From: an uncultured Bacteroidaceae bacterium
Lineage (GTDB): Bacteria > Bacteroidota > Bacteroidia > Bacteroidales > Bacteroidaceae
Assembly: GCA_934271655.1 (NCBI GenBank)
Contig: CAKQRW010000002.1
Coordinates: forward strand, 28,468-92,467
DNA: 64,000 nt
Reading direction: 5' to 3'
Within the stretch, counting starts at the first letter, position 1, and the number at the start of each line of letters is the position of its first letter. The position numbers and the translations under genes are program-made. The notes under the pieces are model-generated. The model did not search any database, was not told the origin of the DNA, and saw only the letters and a program-made list of their open reading frames with translations. Below, piece by piece: positions 36,301 to 44,503 of this stretch.

Positions 36301-37160
36301 TGAAGAACCATTTGCTGCAGAATGTGGTTGTGAAGTCTAAGCGCCGGTATTTCACCAATGATGACTGGAAATACAAGAATGAGCAATGGGGCAGTGCTTA
36401 TGCTACATTGTATTATGACATAGACAGAGAACGTGATGATATGGCGGATAAGGGACAGGAAGTGCCGGATATATTTACTTTTCTGTGTCGGAAAAATACT
36501 TTGTTCGAGAATACCAGACACAGGAGCTTGGCTGAAGTCTCAGCCGATTCATTTGTGGTGGATTTTGGTGGAGGACTCTCGTATGGCGGAAGACCAGTAA
36601 AGTGGATTGTTGATAATGGGGAGACCATGTGTGTCCTTAAATTCGGACAGGCAAATGATGGCGCGGAGAGTAGAGTGACTGGAGACATCCTTAATTCAGC
36701 ACAAGAAATATTAGGTGTGCCTATAGAAAAAGCCTCTTTGCTGGGGGATGAATTACCTGCAGGCTATTCTAATAAGACTGGCTTTTTGTTGGCTGAACAT
36801 TTTCCATTTCGTATGGATGAGATAAAGAGCCTGTATATTGTGCCTAATAGTCCCAAGGAGGTTCACAACGCAGTGAGAATATACATATACACTCATAAGA
36901 AATTCACCACAGAGAGCCAGAAGGGGCTGCGCCGCACCTACTTCCAGGGCTTCAACAGACCGTCTGTCTTTAAGATGGAGGACTATAGTGTAGTGCCTCC
37001 TATGGCTGATTTCCGTCGAACGATATACTGGAACCCCTGTGTCCGCACGGATGCCGATGGCAGGGCCAATGTGGAGTTTTACAATAACTCGACGTGCAGG
37101 GAGATGTATGTCAGCGTGGAGGGCATGAGCGATGATGGAAGGATTTTGGTAGGGGAGTGA
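33348..37160 (+). CDS. Giant secreted CarboxypepD_reg/MG2-like protein
   Basis: The product has 1270 residues. ATG at 33348 (MKRFHVIYW) is preferred over a TTG three codons earlier because it opens the signal peptide (...ISLHAQ). A CarboxypepD_reg-like domain (~25-100: VRIVDGNTGVAMPCVHAKVGNAVRAVSNAEGD) is followed by a ~300-residue region and, near residue 410, an MG2-type macroglobulin-like segment (QEKVYLHLDNTGYFENETMWFKAYLV). A second carboxypeptidase-regulatory-like segment occurs around 880-940, and a degenerate plug-like segment near 1010. There is no barrel. Related proteins are widespread in Bacteroidota but uncharacterised. It starts 19 bp after the hydrolase-like gene, so both are probably co-translated. 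Confidence 0.8.
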   Translation: MKRFHVIYWALVMLSCISLHAQQQGAEIRHVRIVDGNTGVAMPCVHAKVGNAVRAVSNAEGDLSLPVAESDTVSLTAVGYSLIKVCARELSPVVKMYAQDVHLEGVEVLSGTAVLDRVKKNLKSEYKQHADRSRAYFFRFYVGSGSQHEMLEGVVKAKSAHCLRGMRLMAGKCYGVDADGSEVETALQSSNVHKLMSLSPMNNGLDQRNVFSPFAGSVSVDEIVERCYVHDDVYSEEGRLMHRMTFTEKKTDEVCGTAYVDATTFRIVRYKGVATVAMQTVRQKKDGWVYTSPSRLKMIVDYTYKNGFAEVECAFCEILSENVAVRCHLCAVGEENVPDETGILLHGNILEAIRKMEGKMNIKAYSAIIRRTTAEENIVAGGMQPEGEYASNANERLLSYIRNAMSFNRAIPQEKVYLHLDNTGYFENETMWFKAYLVRTDSGKPSDLSKVLYVELLNMSGDVIKTTKWPVDSIGQSNGDMTLDSLLGSGFYEVRAYTRYMTNWGTNACFSRVVPVFKKPEKEGDYGDLTIKTRLYKFRDPNNRDKSDALYAKAIEEGIYSNDLAKTISAQFYPEGGKMVVGKRSRVAVMVVDDNGNAYQQEGHVVNGAGDVLTTFRTDSLGRALVEIVPDGQPLYVQMHNKKRGAGRAVQTFVMPEASKEGCVLRVDAVSDDMVAEIQCSDSLCGKMLGCVLLNNGNVVYCDTMYAKPLVEIQLERSCQKAGVNQLTVFDACGRILAERRYFICPPKMDSNMVRFVPETAVPKPCGKVKLDFMTLPHSTLSCSVVDAENMTNGWHGNMNTWMLLSSEVRGCISNVDYYFESDDREHRMAADMLMLTQGWRRYDWELMDGARHFKKIQPIEDKFYVFGRLNVYRKKNPVANVGMEVFLYNASGESLAGKTVTDSLGNYAFEMPFVDGEWKMQIYTRLNNKRKTYYVGIDRQFSPKARYVSREATRMIPPLKPNLFVGGGPANGQSDEADFVPITMKNHLLQNVVVKSKRRYFTNDDWKYKNEQWGSAYATLYYDIDRERDDMADKGQEVPDIFTFLCRKNTLFENTRHRSLAEVSADSFVVDFGGGLSYGGRPVKWIVDNGETMCVLKFGQANDGAESRVTGDILNSAQEILGVPIEKASLLGDELPAGYSNKTGFLLAEHFPFRMDEIKSLYIVPNSPKEVHNAVRIYIYTHKKFTTESQKGLRRTYFQGFNRPSVFKMEDYSVVPPMADFRRTIYWNPCVRTDADGRANVEFYNNSTCREMYVSVEGMSDDGRILVGE

Positions 37161-37169
37161 TGTGTATAA

Positions 37170-37325
37170 TTTGAGCAGTACGGTCAGAAAGGGTAGTAGG
37201 TGCGGTGTTCCACCGCACAATGAGGAAGGGGCGTCAAACATTTTTCTACAATGAAAAGTCTGAATGTTCTTGCTGTTGTGTGGTGGAACACCGCATCTGC
37301 TACGCATCACAACCGTACAGGTAAA
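37170..37325. repeat. Diverged copy of the palindromic element 2
   Basis: Landmarks of element 2 are visible: GTAGTAGGTGCGGTG, TGAATGTTCTTGCTG and terminal CCGTACAGGT. The ends and the inner palindrome have drifted relative to 48927-49112. It fills most of the gap between the 33348-37160 and 37435-38145 genes. Confidence 0.65.
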
Positions 37326-37434
37326 ACCTTTTCGTTAGAAGTGTAAATAAAATCTCCAGTAATTACAAATATAAAGAAAAGCGTATCAGAGTCGATGCGT
37401 TTAAATATACCAAATTTAAAATGATAACAACTTT

Positions 37435-38145
37435 ATGAGAAGACTAAAAATGACAGTGGCGTGTCTGTTGGCACTGGCGCTGCCTTTTGTGGCAAACTCA
37501 TGCACGCAAGAGGAAGAAATGTACAGTTGCAACCCAGAGGTAGACAACTGGGTGAAGGAGAACAAGGACTTGATCCGTAGGATGACACGTTCTCAATGGT
37601 GCGAACTTGACTATCAGGTGTCAACAGCTTCGTATACCGCTTTTACCCAGTCACAGAAAATAGACTTCTGGATGGAAAAGCTTGAAGAAGTGAGAAAACT
37701 TGGCTGGACTACGGAAGAATTGGCCCACATCCAAAAGGTGGAAGACTTCATCTCGACTCACCCTGAATTCTTTGGTGATGAAAAACTGTCGGAGAAAGAG
37801 CTTGATGATGTCGAGACATACTTCGTGAAGTGGACCAAGTATGGCAAGCGGCATTTCGGATGGTCGAACAAGACAGCAATGGCTATTGTCTGCACAGGAT
37901 TTAAGATGATTGATAAAAATGGCAACATGCAGATTCCACAGAACGGCACAAGAAGTAGGATGACGGCAAATGCGGTCATGTCCTCTTCTGTTGAGTTCAA
38001 TTGCAATTGCAACAAGGACAGCTATTTCACTTGCATCATGGATCCGCTGGGCTCTTGTGACGATTCCAACTGCAAATGGGATGGTCGTGATGGATGCGGC
38101 TTCTTGATGTTAGAAGAATGTGATGGCACATGTGGAGGAATATAA
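37435..38145 (+). CDS. Bacteriocin fulvocin C-related Cys-rich lipoprotein
   Basis: The product has 236 residues with a lipoprotein signal (lipobox Cys in VANSC|TQEEEMYSCNPEVDNWV). The central part (NKDLIRRMTRSQWCELDY...YTAFTQSQKIDFWMEKLEEV) and the Cys-rich tail (FNCNCNKDSYFTCIMDPLGSCDDSNCKW...CDGTCGGI) match proteins annotated as fulvocin C-related in Bacteroidota (recognised from memory). That name comes from limited similarity to a myxobacterial bacteriocin and does not prove toxicity. The eight or more cysteines in the last 45 residues suggest disulfides. It is followed by the membrane protein 38275-38718. Confidence 0.75.
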   Translation: MRRLKMTVACLLALALPFVANSCTQEEEMYSCNPEVDNWVKENKDLIRRMTRSQWCELDYQVSTASYTAFTQSQKIDFWMEKLEEVRKLGWTTEELAHIQKVEDFISTHPEFFGDEKLSEKELDDVETYFVKWTKYGKRHFGWSNKTAMAIVCTGFKMIDKNGNMQIPQNGTRSRMTANAVMSSSVEFNCNCNKDSYFTCIMDPLGSCDDSNCKWDGRDGCGFLMLEECDGTCGGI

Positions 38146-38274
38146 CAATGACTGGATAAACTTATAGGCATGGGCATCAAACCGTCAATCAACTATGGAT
38201 ATGCATAGGTATGCGGCATCATTTGTTGTCCCATTTATCAAACCATTTTTTTATTTATCAAACCATTTTTTATT

Positions 38275-38718
38275 ATGAAGTTTCTAAGAATACATAAAAG
38301 CCTATGGCTTCTTTTTTTCTATTCGATTGCGGCAACGTTCATAACGTGCTTTTTTAACACGTTCGAATCGAACCTGCCAGTTGTTGCTCGGGCATTGTCT
38401 TGGATGATATATACGTTTGTGTGTCTGGATGTCTACAAACCTAAAGGTCTTTCTACATTCAGCATTCTTCTCGCCATAATGTTGGGCTATCTGATACTGC
38501 TGCTGCCACAAGATATAATATATTTTAGGGAAGTGATATTCTCTATTCCTGCGAATGTGATGGGATTGGTTGGCATCTTTGCAGGATGGCTGCTTGCAAG
38601 TAATCGAAAGATTTGGCTGTTGCTGTTGCTCATATCAGCATTCTTGCTTATCACATATGTCTCATACGATGTGCTCGGCCTGGATGATGTGCTGAGCGAT
38701 ATACGTAATAACAAGTGA
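38275..38718 (+). CDS. Small polytopic membrane protein next to the fulvocin C-related gene
   Basis: The product has 147 residues with about four hydrophobic segments: WLLFFYSIAATFITCFF, ARALSWMIYTFVCLDV, LLAIMLGYLILLL and WLLLLLISAFLLITYV. No family is recognised. It lies 129 bp after the fulvocin C-related gene on the same strand. An immunity or export role would be the obvious guess by analogy with bacteriocin loci, without direct evidence. Confidence 0.7.
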   Translation: MKFLRIHKSLWLLFFYSIAATFITCFFNTFESNLPVVARALSWMIYTFVCLDVYKPKGLSTFSILLAIMLGYLILLLPQDIIYFREVIFSIPANVMGLVGIFAGWLLASNRKIWLLLLLISAFLLITYVSYDVLGLDDVLSDIRNNK

Positions 38719-38772
38719 ATTGCCGCAAGCGGACGATGATGTGAGAGCCGCTTTGTATGAAACCAGATGAAG

Positions 38773-38811
38773 CACTGCGTCTTGGCATCATGTTCGTGCC
38801 AAGACGCAGTG
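38773..38811. terminator. Stem-loop between convergent genes
   Basis: A perfect 15-bp stem (CACTGCGTCTTGGCA at 38773-38787 with 38797-38811) has a 9-nt loop. It lies between the convergent ends at 38718 (+) and 38901 (-). No T-run follows on either strand, so its efficiency as a terminator is uncertain. Confidence 0.6.
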
Positions 38812-38900
38812 TAGGTAAACTGACTTCTGGAAATACGGAACTGGAAGTCTCTGTCGAAGAGGGACGGAGCGTGGAAGGCGTGAAAGAGAATCCCTTCTGT

Positions 38901-40748
38901 TTATTTTATTGCAGCCTTGACTTTATTGTCGTCGTCTGTGCCCACTATTAGTTTGCCCTCCTCATCATACACTTCATAGTACGGCTTTCCTGTTCCATAC
39001 TTGTGTTTCCCTCTGAACAAGAGGATGAGATTGTAGCATGTGGAGCCGTAGTGTTCGCCAGGGCGGTTCGTGACAAACCTGCACCAGTCCTGGAAATCAG
39101 AATCAACCGTATTCAAGTCGAACTCGACAAGCACTATTTTGCTCGTGTCTGATGCGGATATGGTCCTTTCAAACTCGTCCAGTTTGGAAACTTCGCTCCC
39201 TGAGAATCTGTTGTAGGCAACGAAGACGACGCGTTTGCCTGCGTATGCATTGAGTATGCTGCTCCTCAACTCCTCGTCTTTGAGGTCTGTGTATTTGTTT
39301 ATATGCACATGTGGAAGGCTGTCAATGCGCTTCATCTCCTCTCTCCATCTCTCTGAAACCACTGCATGGTATTCTTTCAAGTCTTTTGACTTGATGTATC
39401 TTTCGTAAGTGGCGAAGATATGCTCCCCGCTGAGAATGGTGAAAAGATTGTTGATATCTGTGTTGTATTGATTGCGTACATACATCTTCTCTTTGTCGTC
39501 CCATGACGAGAACATGGTTCTAATGGCCCGTAAGCTTGGGACCGTATAATTATTCATGTATATGAACAAGGGGCAGTAGGTCAGGCGATCGGAAGTCTGG
39601 AGCATTTCTGCATAATAAGAAGAGTTGAACTGGTAGCAATAGTCTGTAAGAGTGACTGTTAGGTTGCTGTTCAGACGTAGTGGGGCAATCATTTACCGTA
39701 CTTTGCGCTCCATATAGCTTCGCATGTCGTCTATGTGCAACATGCACTCACGCAGATTCAGCACATACAGAAGCTCTCTCAAGGCGGCAGGCTGAACCTG
39801 CTCTATATTGAAATAGTTGTTGTAATACGATCTGTATATCTCATTGCGGCAGTCTCGCTTGGTATTATATATCAACGAATCGTAATATGCGGTGTCGTAA
39901 TTGTATTGGATAAGGTTTTTCATGCCAAGTACGTTCAGACTGTAATTCGTTTCAGCGAGGGTTCCCTTGAATGCGACCGCTCCCAGTTCATCCGTCGCCT
40001 TGCCCATGTCAATCAGGATAGACAAGTCGCCACCGGGCAATATGACCACAGGCGATTTAGGGGCATCACCTACGCCCATCAGTACAGTGAGCGGAAAGCA
40101 TGGGTGCAGGCGTATCTCGGCCTCTCCCTTTTCGTTTATAGGGGAATGGTGCACTTGCCTGATTATTCCATTGTCCACATCGCAGAACTGGACCTGCATC
40201 ATGCGTCCAGCCTCAGGGACATAGTTGTGTATCTTCACATGGATAGATGTAGAGTCGTCACAGAAGCGTGAGAGAGGAAGGCTGTCATCTTTGCAGTATT
40301 CCACGTTCTGCCATTCTGCCGTTTTGTCGGTGCGCAATTCTGTTCCTCTTTTATGTATGTTGCACAGCTTGAGTCCTTCGTCCCAGGGAAATTCAGAAAA
40401 ATGGATGAGCTCAGAGTCGGTTGGAATAGGCTCAAATTCCATCTTCAGGCTGATTCTGCCGTTTCCTCGCTTGCCTTTCTTGGGCTTGCTGGGTGCGGTC
40501 GCCTTCTTCATGGCGTATGTTTGGTCTCCGGTGCTGAGGAATGCTCTGCTGGAAATTTCTGTGATCATGCCTCTGTATGGCTCGAAGGAGATCTCTACCA
40601 CTGTCTTGTGCGGAGTCATTTCGATTTTGTCTAAAGTCACCATTCTGTTGCTGCTGTAGCCTACGGCTGGCTTTTCCCATGTGACCTTTTGGGCAATGGC
40701 TGAGATGCACCAGCAAGTCAATATGATTATAAAAGATAGTTTTCTCAT
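38901..40748 (-). pseudogene. Module 3 large secreted protein, split by an in-frame TAA
   Basis: Two adjacent frames (39693-40748, 351 codons; 38901-39692, 263 codons) are in the same phase and separated only by a TAA at 39693-39695. Joined, they give about 615 residues, matching the 621-residue paralogue at 26407-28272 along its length: signal peptide (...ISAIAQ), LKMEFEPIPTDSELIHFSE, EIRLHPCFPLTVLMGVG, and the C-terminal thioredoxin-like part (GKRVVFVAYNRFSGSEVSKLDEFERTI...PGEHYGSTCYNLILLF). The stop falls in the helical middle. An ATG directly follows it, so the second half might be re-initiated, but it would lack a signal peptide. Confidence 0.8.
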
Positions 40749-40890
40749 GTGCTGTTTTGCTATAATTAACGATAATGCTATAATTATGAGAATGCTTACG
40801 ATTCTCTAAATAAGAGGACGCTAAAATGTGGAAACGTCACGCCATGATATTCTAAAATGATGACGTACATCTGTTTGCCGACATGTTCAG

Positions 40891-41146
40891 TCAGTCGATT
40901 CTGTAAGACGATAGGTCTACTTCTACTGTTGCTGTCTTTTCCTTTTCTGGCCCCATGCAGTACTTTGTAAGACCGTTCTTGTCAGTCATGACTTCTCCAT
41001 TGTTGTCTTTCATGACTTGTTTTTTTTGCAAGTGTGTAGTTGCTGTCATTGTAATACTCATCCTCTTCATTGCAGCTGCTTACAGCGACAATGGCGGAAA
41101 ATGTTAAAGTTGCGGCAAAAAGGCCGCCGATAGTTCTTTTTCTCAT
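40891..41146 (-). pseudogene. Module 3 small lipoprotein with A8 frameshift
   Basis: The start at 41146 gives MRKRTIGGLF...AVSSC|NEEDEYYNDSNYTLAKK, the same lipoprotein motif as in modules 1 and 2. A run of eight A (T8 on the plus strand, about 41020-41027) then shifts the frame, which stops at 40982 after 54 codons. With seven A the frame would continue as KKQVMKDNNGEVMTDKNGLTK... to a TGA at 40891-40893, giving 84 residues or so. The sensible extended frame suggests a recent indel, slippage-based switching, or a sequencing error. It precedes the broken 38901-40748 gene by 142 bp. Confidence 0.65.
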
Positions 41147-41220
41147 GTTTCGTTGTAAGTGAATATTTTTTTGTTATATATATAAATTGTTGATAATGTC
41201 ATTTTAGGTTTCATTCGCTG

Positions 41221-41228
41221 CAAAGTTA
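41221..41228 (-). promoter_or_regulatory. -7 box of module 3
   Basis: TAACTTTG on the minus strand lies about 75 nt upstream of the module 3 lipoprotein start, the same position as in modules 1 and 2. The -33 element is not clear. Confidence 0.5.
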
Positions 41229-41428
41229 GTTTTTTTTCTTACATACATACCAATTTTTTTTTGAACTGGTTGTGCTGATTCTTTAAACCATGCAGGTTAA
41301 AAAAAGTCCAAACTATCAAACTTGCGCAGAATCAGTTCTGCTTGACCACGCCACACGCTGTGACAACCACTGAAAGTGTTGCCTGAAGGCAAGGGAAATG
41401 GTGTCGTGTGACTTGCGCAGGTCTTCTA

Positions 41429-41887
41429 CAAAAGGACAAAAAGGACAAAAAGGACAAACGGACAAAGTGCCAAAACATAGTAAAACTATATAAAATAAGT
41501 AATTTTGATAATTAAAAAAAGAAATGTCACTTGTCCTTTTGTCCTTTTGTCCTTTTGGGGGCAAGACATATTGCGGATGCCATGATGTCAATGAGGATCC
41601 AGATTCATCAGACAGTTTGTTGGGGCTGTAAAGTCTGATGATCGAGCATTATCGCATTCGTCACGTATTGACTGTTGATGACTTGGCGCGCATAATGCCT
41701 CGCCCTGCTTTTCAGGCCTTGCAACACACTGTGCTTTGCGCATACGTCATTCTAAGGCTTGCATATCTTTATCCTAAGGTTAGTGTACCGTTATCCTGCA
41801 CTTTATACATCGTTATCCTAAGGTTTGTGTATTGTTATGTTTACAACATGTTCAACAGTTGCCAATCGGGAAAAATCCGCTGACCCA
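41429..41887. repeat. Right copy of the ~460-bp inverted repeat bounding the island
   Basis: This is the inverted partner of 25945-26408. Its inner edge carries a long hairpin built from AAGGACAAA-type units (41429-41467) and complementary TTTGTCCTT units (about 41531-41557). The left copy has AGTGCCAAA/TTTGGCACT units at the same place, so the arm sequence differs but pairing is kept. The loop (…CATAGTAAAAC…AAAATAAGTA…) is clearly homologous to that of the left copy. No gene is called here. Confidence 0.8.
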
Positions 41888-41911
41888 CTATTGATATGTA
41901 TATAGCAAAAA

Positions 41912-41945
41912 AAGAGGGTGCATCATGGAAATGATGCACCCTCTT
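41912..41945 (-). terminator. Terminator after tRNA-Leu
   Basis: A 15-bp perfect stem (41912-41926 with 41931-41945) with a 4-nt loop is followed on the minus strand by a run of seven T. It lies 15 nt past the 3' end of the tRNA-Leu gene. Confidence 0.9.
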
Positions 41946-41959
41946 GGATGAAATCTTTG

Positions 41960-42043
41960 TACCGAAAGCGGGGCTCGAACCCGCACGGGCGCAATGCCCA
42001 AGGGATTTTAAGTCCCTCGTGTCTACCATTCCACCATTTCGGC
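41960..42043 (-). tRNA. tRNA-Leu(UAA)
   Basis: On the minus strand GCCGAAA pairs with TTTCGGT to form the acceptor stem. The anticodon loop CTTAAAA gives anticodon UAA, the variable arm is long (class II, as for Leu), and the T-arm contains GGTTCGAGCCC. Length is 84 nt with the discriminator A; CCA is not encoded. Confidence 0.95.
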
Positions 42044-42064
42044 ACTATGGTCTTTATTCAAAAA

Positions 42065-42089
42065 AAGAAGTTCTTGTTGGGAACTTCTT
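42065..42089 (-). terminator. Hairpin between the two tRNA genes
   Basis: A 9-bp stem (AAGAAGTTC at 42065-42073 with 42081-42089) is followed on the minus strand by T6. It lies 28 nt past the tRNA-Met gene and suggests partial termination or processing between the two tRNAs. Confidence 0.7.
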
Positions 42090-42116
42090 CTTCATGTTGC
42101 GCTGTGTGCTTAATAG

Positions 42117-42189
42117 TTGCGGGGGCTCGACTCGAACGAACGACCTCCAGGTTATGAGCCTGGCGAGCTACCAACTGCTCCACCCCGCG
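42117..42189 (-). tRNA. Initiator-type tRNA-Met(CAU)
   Basis: On the minus strand the gene starts CGCGGGGTGGAGCAG and ends CCCCCGCAA. The C1-A72 mismatch at the top of the acceptor stem is the mark of bacterial initiator tRNA, and the anticodon loop CTCATAA gives CAU. One deviation is that only two of the three usual G-C pairs are seen in the lower anticodon stem (AGG/CCT), so the initiator assignment rests on the acceptor stem. Confidence 0.88.
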
Positions 42190-42241
42190 ATGTTGATGTT
42201 GCCGTTTGGGTTGGATTGTTTGTCCTTCCCGATTGCGAGTG

Positions 42242-42273
42242 CAAAGGTACGTACTTTTGCGGAAACACACAAA
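42242..42273 (-). promoter_or_regulatory. Promoter of the tRNA pair
   Basis: TTTG (complement of 42270-42273) is followed after 20 nt by TACCTTTG (complement of 42242-42249), a full match to the Bacteroidota promoter. The tRNA-Met 5' end lies about 50 nt downstream. Confidence 0.75.
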
Positions 42274-42338
42274 AGTTTCGTGAGTTTTTTTGATAAATAG
42301 ATTGTTTTAGGACAAAATATATGTTTTAGATTGTAAAT

Positions 42339-42368
42339 AGAGGGGCTTTTCTTTGAAAAAGCCCCTCT
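42339..42368 (-). terminator. Terminator after the ABC-F gene
   Basis: A 12-bp stem (AGAGGGGCTTTT at 42339-42350 with 42357-42368) lies 12 nt past the stop codon of 42381-44342. Confidence 0.8.
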
Positions 42369-42380
42369 ATTTGGCATTAT

Positions 42381-44342
42381 TCATTGTTGGCTTGTCAGCT
42401 CATCAAGTTCCATGCTTGCCTCCGTCCATTTCTCTTCCGCATCGGCAAGCTGCTGCTTCAGTTCGCCATATTTAGTGAACAGTGACGTGTCGCTGGAGCC
42501 TTCAGGCGTGGCGAGCTTAGCCTCCACCTCCTTCAGCTGTCCTTCAAGCTTAGTGACGAGTTGTTCAGCCGCCTCTACAGCCTTCTCTGCTCGCTTGAGT
42601 GTCTTGTTGCGTTCCTTCAGTTCGGCGTAGGAGAGGGCAGACGTGGTCTTGGCCTCTGCAGGTTGGGTGGGCTGGGTGGCTGCTGGTGCAGATGGGCTTC
42701 CGGCATTGGTCATGCTGCGTCCCAGCTCATTGAGCGACTCGATCTGCTTCTTCTGCAGGAAGTCGTAGATGCCTCCGATGTGCTCGCGCACCTTGCCGCC
42801 GCCAAACTCATAGACCTTGTCCACCAGTCCGTCGAGGAAGTCGCGGTCGTGGCTGACGATGATGGCCGTGCCGTCAAAGTCGCGTATGGCTTGCTTGAGC
42901 ACGTCCTTCGACTGCATGTCGAGATGGTTTGTCGGCTCGTCGAGGATGAGCAGGTTGACAGGCTCAAGTAGAAGCCTGATCATGGCCAGCCGGCTCCGCT
43001 CGCCGCCTGAGAGTACCTTGACGTATTTGTCTGCGGCCTCGCCGCCAAACATGAAGGCACCGAGGATGTCGCGTATCTTGAGGCGTATGTCGCCCTTGGC
43101 CACGCGGTCTATGGTGTCGAAGACGGTGATGTCGCCGTCGAGGAGCTGCGCCTGGTTTTGTGCAAAGTAGCCTATCTGCACGTTGTGCCCTATCTTCAGT
43201 GTGCCCTCGTAGTCGGTCTGTCCCATGATGCACTTGACAAGCGTGGACTTGCCCTCGCCGTTGTTGCCAACAAAGGCCACTTTCTCTCCGCGCTTGATGG
43301 TGAGGTCGACGTGGCTGAAGACAGGCTTGCTGTATGACTTGCTCACGTCGTCGCAGATGACGGGGTAGTCGCCGCTGCGCAGGCATGGCGGAAACTTCAG
43401 GCGGAGCGCGCTGGTGTCCACCTCGTCTATCTCTATGGGCACTATCTTCTCCAGCATCTTGATGCGCGACTGCACCTGGTTGCTCTTTGTCGGCTTGTAG
43501 CGGAAGGTCTCGATAAACTGTTTTATCTCGGCTATCTCCTTCTGCTGGTTCTCGTAGGCGCGTATCTGCTGCTCACGCCGTTCGTCGCGCAGCTTGACGT
43601 ATTCGTCATACTTGACCTTGTAGTCGTTGATGTGTCGGCATGTTATCTCTATGGTGCGGTTGGTCACGTTGTTGATGAAGGCGCGGTCGTGGCTGACGAG
43701 GATGACAGCTCCCGCGCGTTGGGAGAGAAACTGCTCCAGCCACTGTATGGAGCCTATGTCGAGATGGTTTGTCGGCTCGTCGAGAAGGAGCAGGTCTGGC
43801 TTCTGCAAGAGAAGCTTGGCCAGCTCTATGCGCATGCGCCATCCTCCTGAAAACTCAGATGTGGGTCGGTTGAAGTCCTGCGGCTGGAAGCCGAGGCCCT
43901 GGAGCGTGCGCTCCAGTTCGGCGTGGTAGTTGGTGCCTCCCATGATGTTGAAGCGCTCGTTCTCGTGGGTGAAGCGCTCGATGAGCTGCATGTACGATTC
44001 CGACTCGTAGTCTGTGCGCGATGCTATCTCGCTGTTGAGCCTGTCCAGCCTCTCCTGCATCTCGGTGATGTGGGCGAATGCTGTCTCTGCCTCCTCCATC
44101 ACGGTGCGGCTGTCCGTGAGCACCATGACCTGTGGCAGATAGCCTATGGTGATGTCTTTCTGCCGGGCCACCTGTCCGTAGGTGGGCTCTTGCAGGCCTG
44201 CGATGATTTTGAGCATGGTGCTCTTGCCCGCGCCGTTCTTGCCCACAAGGGCTATGCGGTCTTTGGGATTGACGACGAAGCTGGCGTCGAGGAAGAGTGG
44301 TGTGGCGGAGAATTCTACTCCGAGTTTTTCTATTGATACCAT
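42381..44342 (-). CDS. ABC-F family ATPase (Uup/EttA-like)
   Basis: The product has 653 residues; ATG at 44342 (MVSIEKLGVEFS) is chosen because ABC-F proteins start directly at the first nucleotide-binding domain, and the 29-codon upstream extension has no homologous look. Two ABC domains are present, with Walker A GKNGAGKST and GNNGEGKST, signatures SGGWRMR and SGGERSR, and LLLLDEPTNHLD / LLILDEPTNHLD. The C-terminus is a ~85-residue charged coiled coil (LKERNKTLKRAEKAVEAAEQLVTKLE), as in Uup-type members. No membrane segments occur; ABC-F proteins act on the ribosome. A resistance role cannot be inferred from sequence alone. Confidence 0.92.
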   Translation of the reverse strand: MVSIEKLGVEFSATPLFLDASFVVNPKDRIALVGKNGAGKSTMLKIIAGLQEPTYGQVARQKDITIGYLPQVMVLTDSRTVMEEAETAFAHITEMQERLDRLNSEIASRTDYESESYMQLIERFTHENERFNIMGGTNYHAELERTLQGLGFQPQDFNRPTSEFSGGWRMRIELAKLLLQKPDLLLLDEPTNHLDIGSIQWLEQFLSQRAGAVILVSHDRAFINNVTNRTIEITCRHINDYKVKYDEYVKLRDERREQQIRAYENQQKEIAEIKQFIETFRYKPTKSNQVQSRIKMLEKIVPIEIDEVDTSALRLKFPPCLRSGDYPVICDDVSKSYSKPVFSHVDLTIKRGEKVAFVGNNGEGKSTLVKCIMGQTDYEGTLKIGHNVQIGYFAQNQAQLLDGDITVFDTIDRVAKGDIRLKIRDILGAFMFGGEAADKYVKVLSGGERSRLAMIRLLLEPVNLLILDEPTNHLDMQSKDVLKQAIRDFDGTAIIVSHDRDFLDGLVDKVYEFGGGKVREHIGGIYDFLQKKQIESLNELGRSMTNAGSPSAPAATQPTQPAEAKTTSALSYAELKERNKTLKRAEKAVEAAEQLVTKLEGQLKEVEAKLATPEGSSDTSLFTKYGELKQQLADAEEKWTEASMELDELTSQQ

Positions 44343-44503
44343 TGGGAAAAAGTCTTGTTCTATATGTTTTGAGTCTGGCGGCTGGCCGTGTGTGGCGCAT
44401 GGGCGGATAGTGCCAGCCGCAAGGCTCATTGTTTATTACTGTTGCGCGATGTGGCTTCTGTGGATTGCCACTTTAGTGATTCAAAAGTCCACAGCGAATA
44501 TGC

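Noticed and set aside
42397..44342. ABC-F gene as an antibiotic resistance determinant
   Set aside because: The protein has a Uup/EttA-like general layout; resistance subfamilies cannot be assigned by eye and the context is housekeeping.
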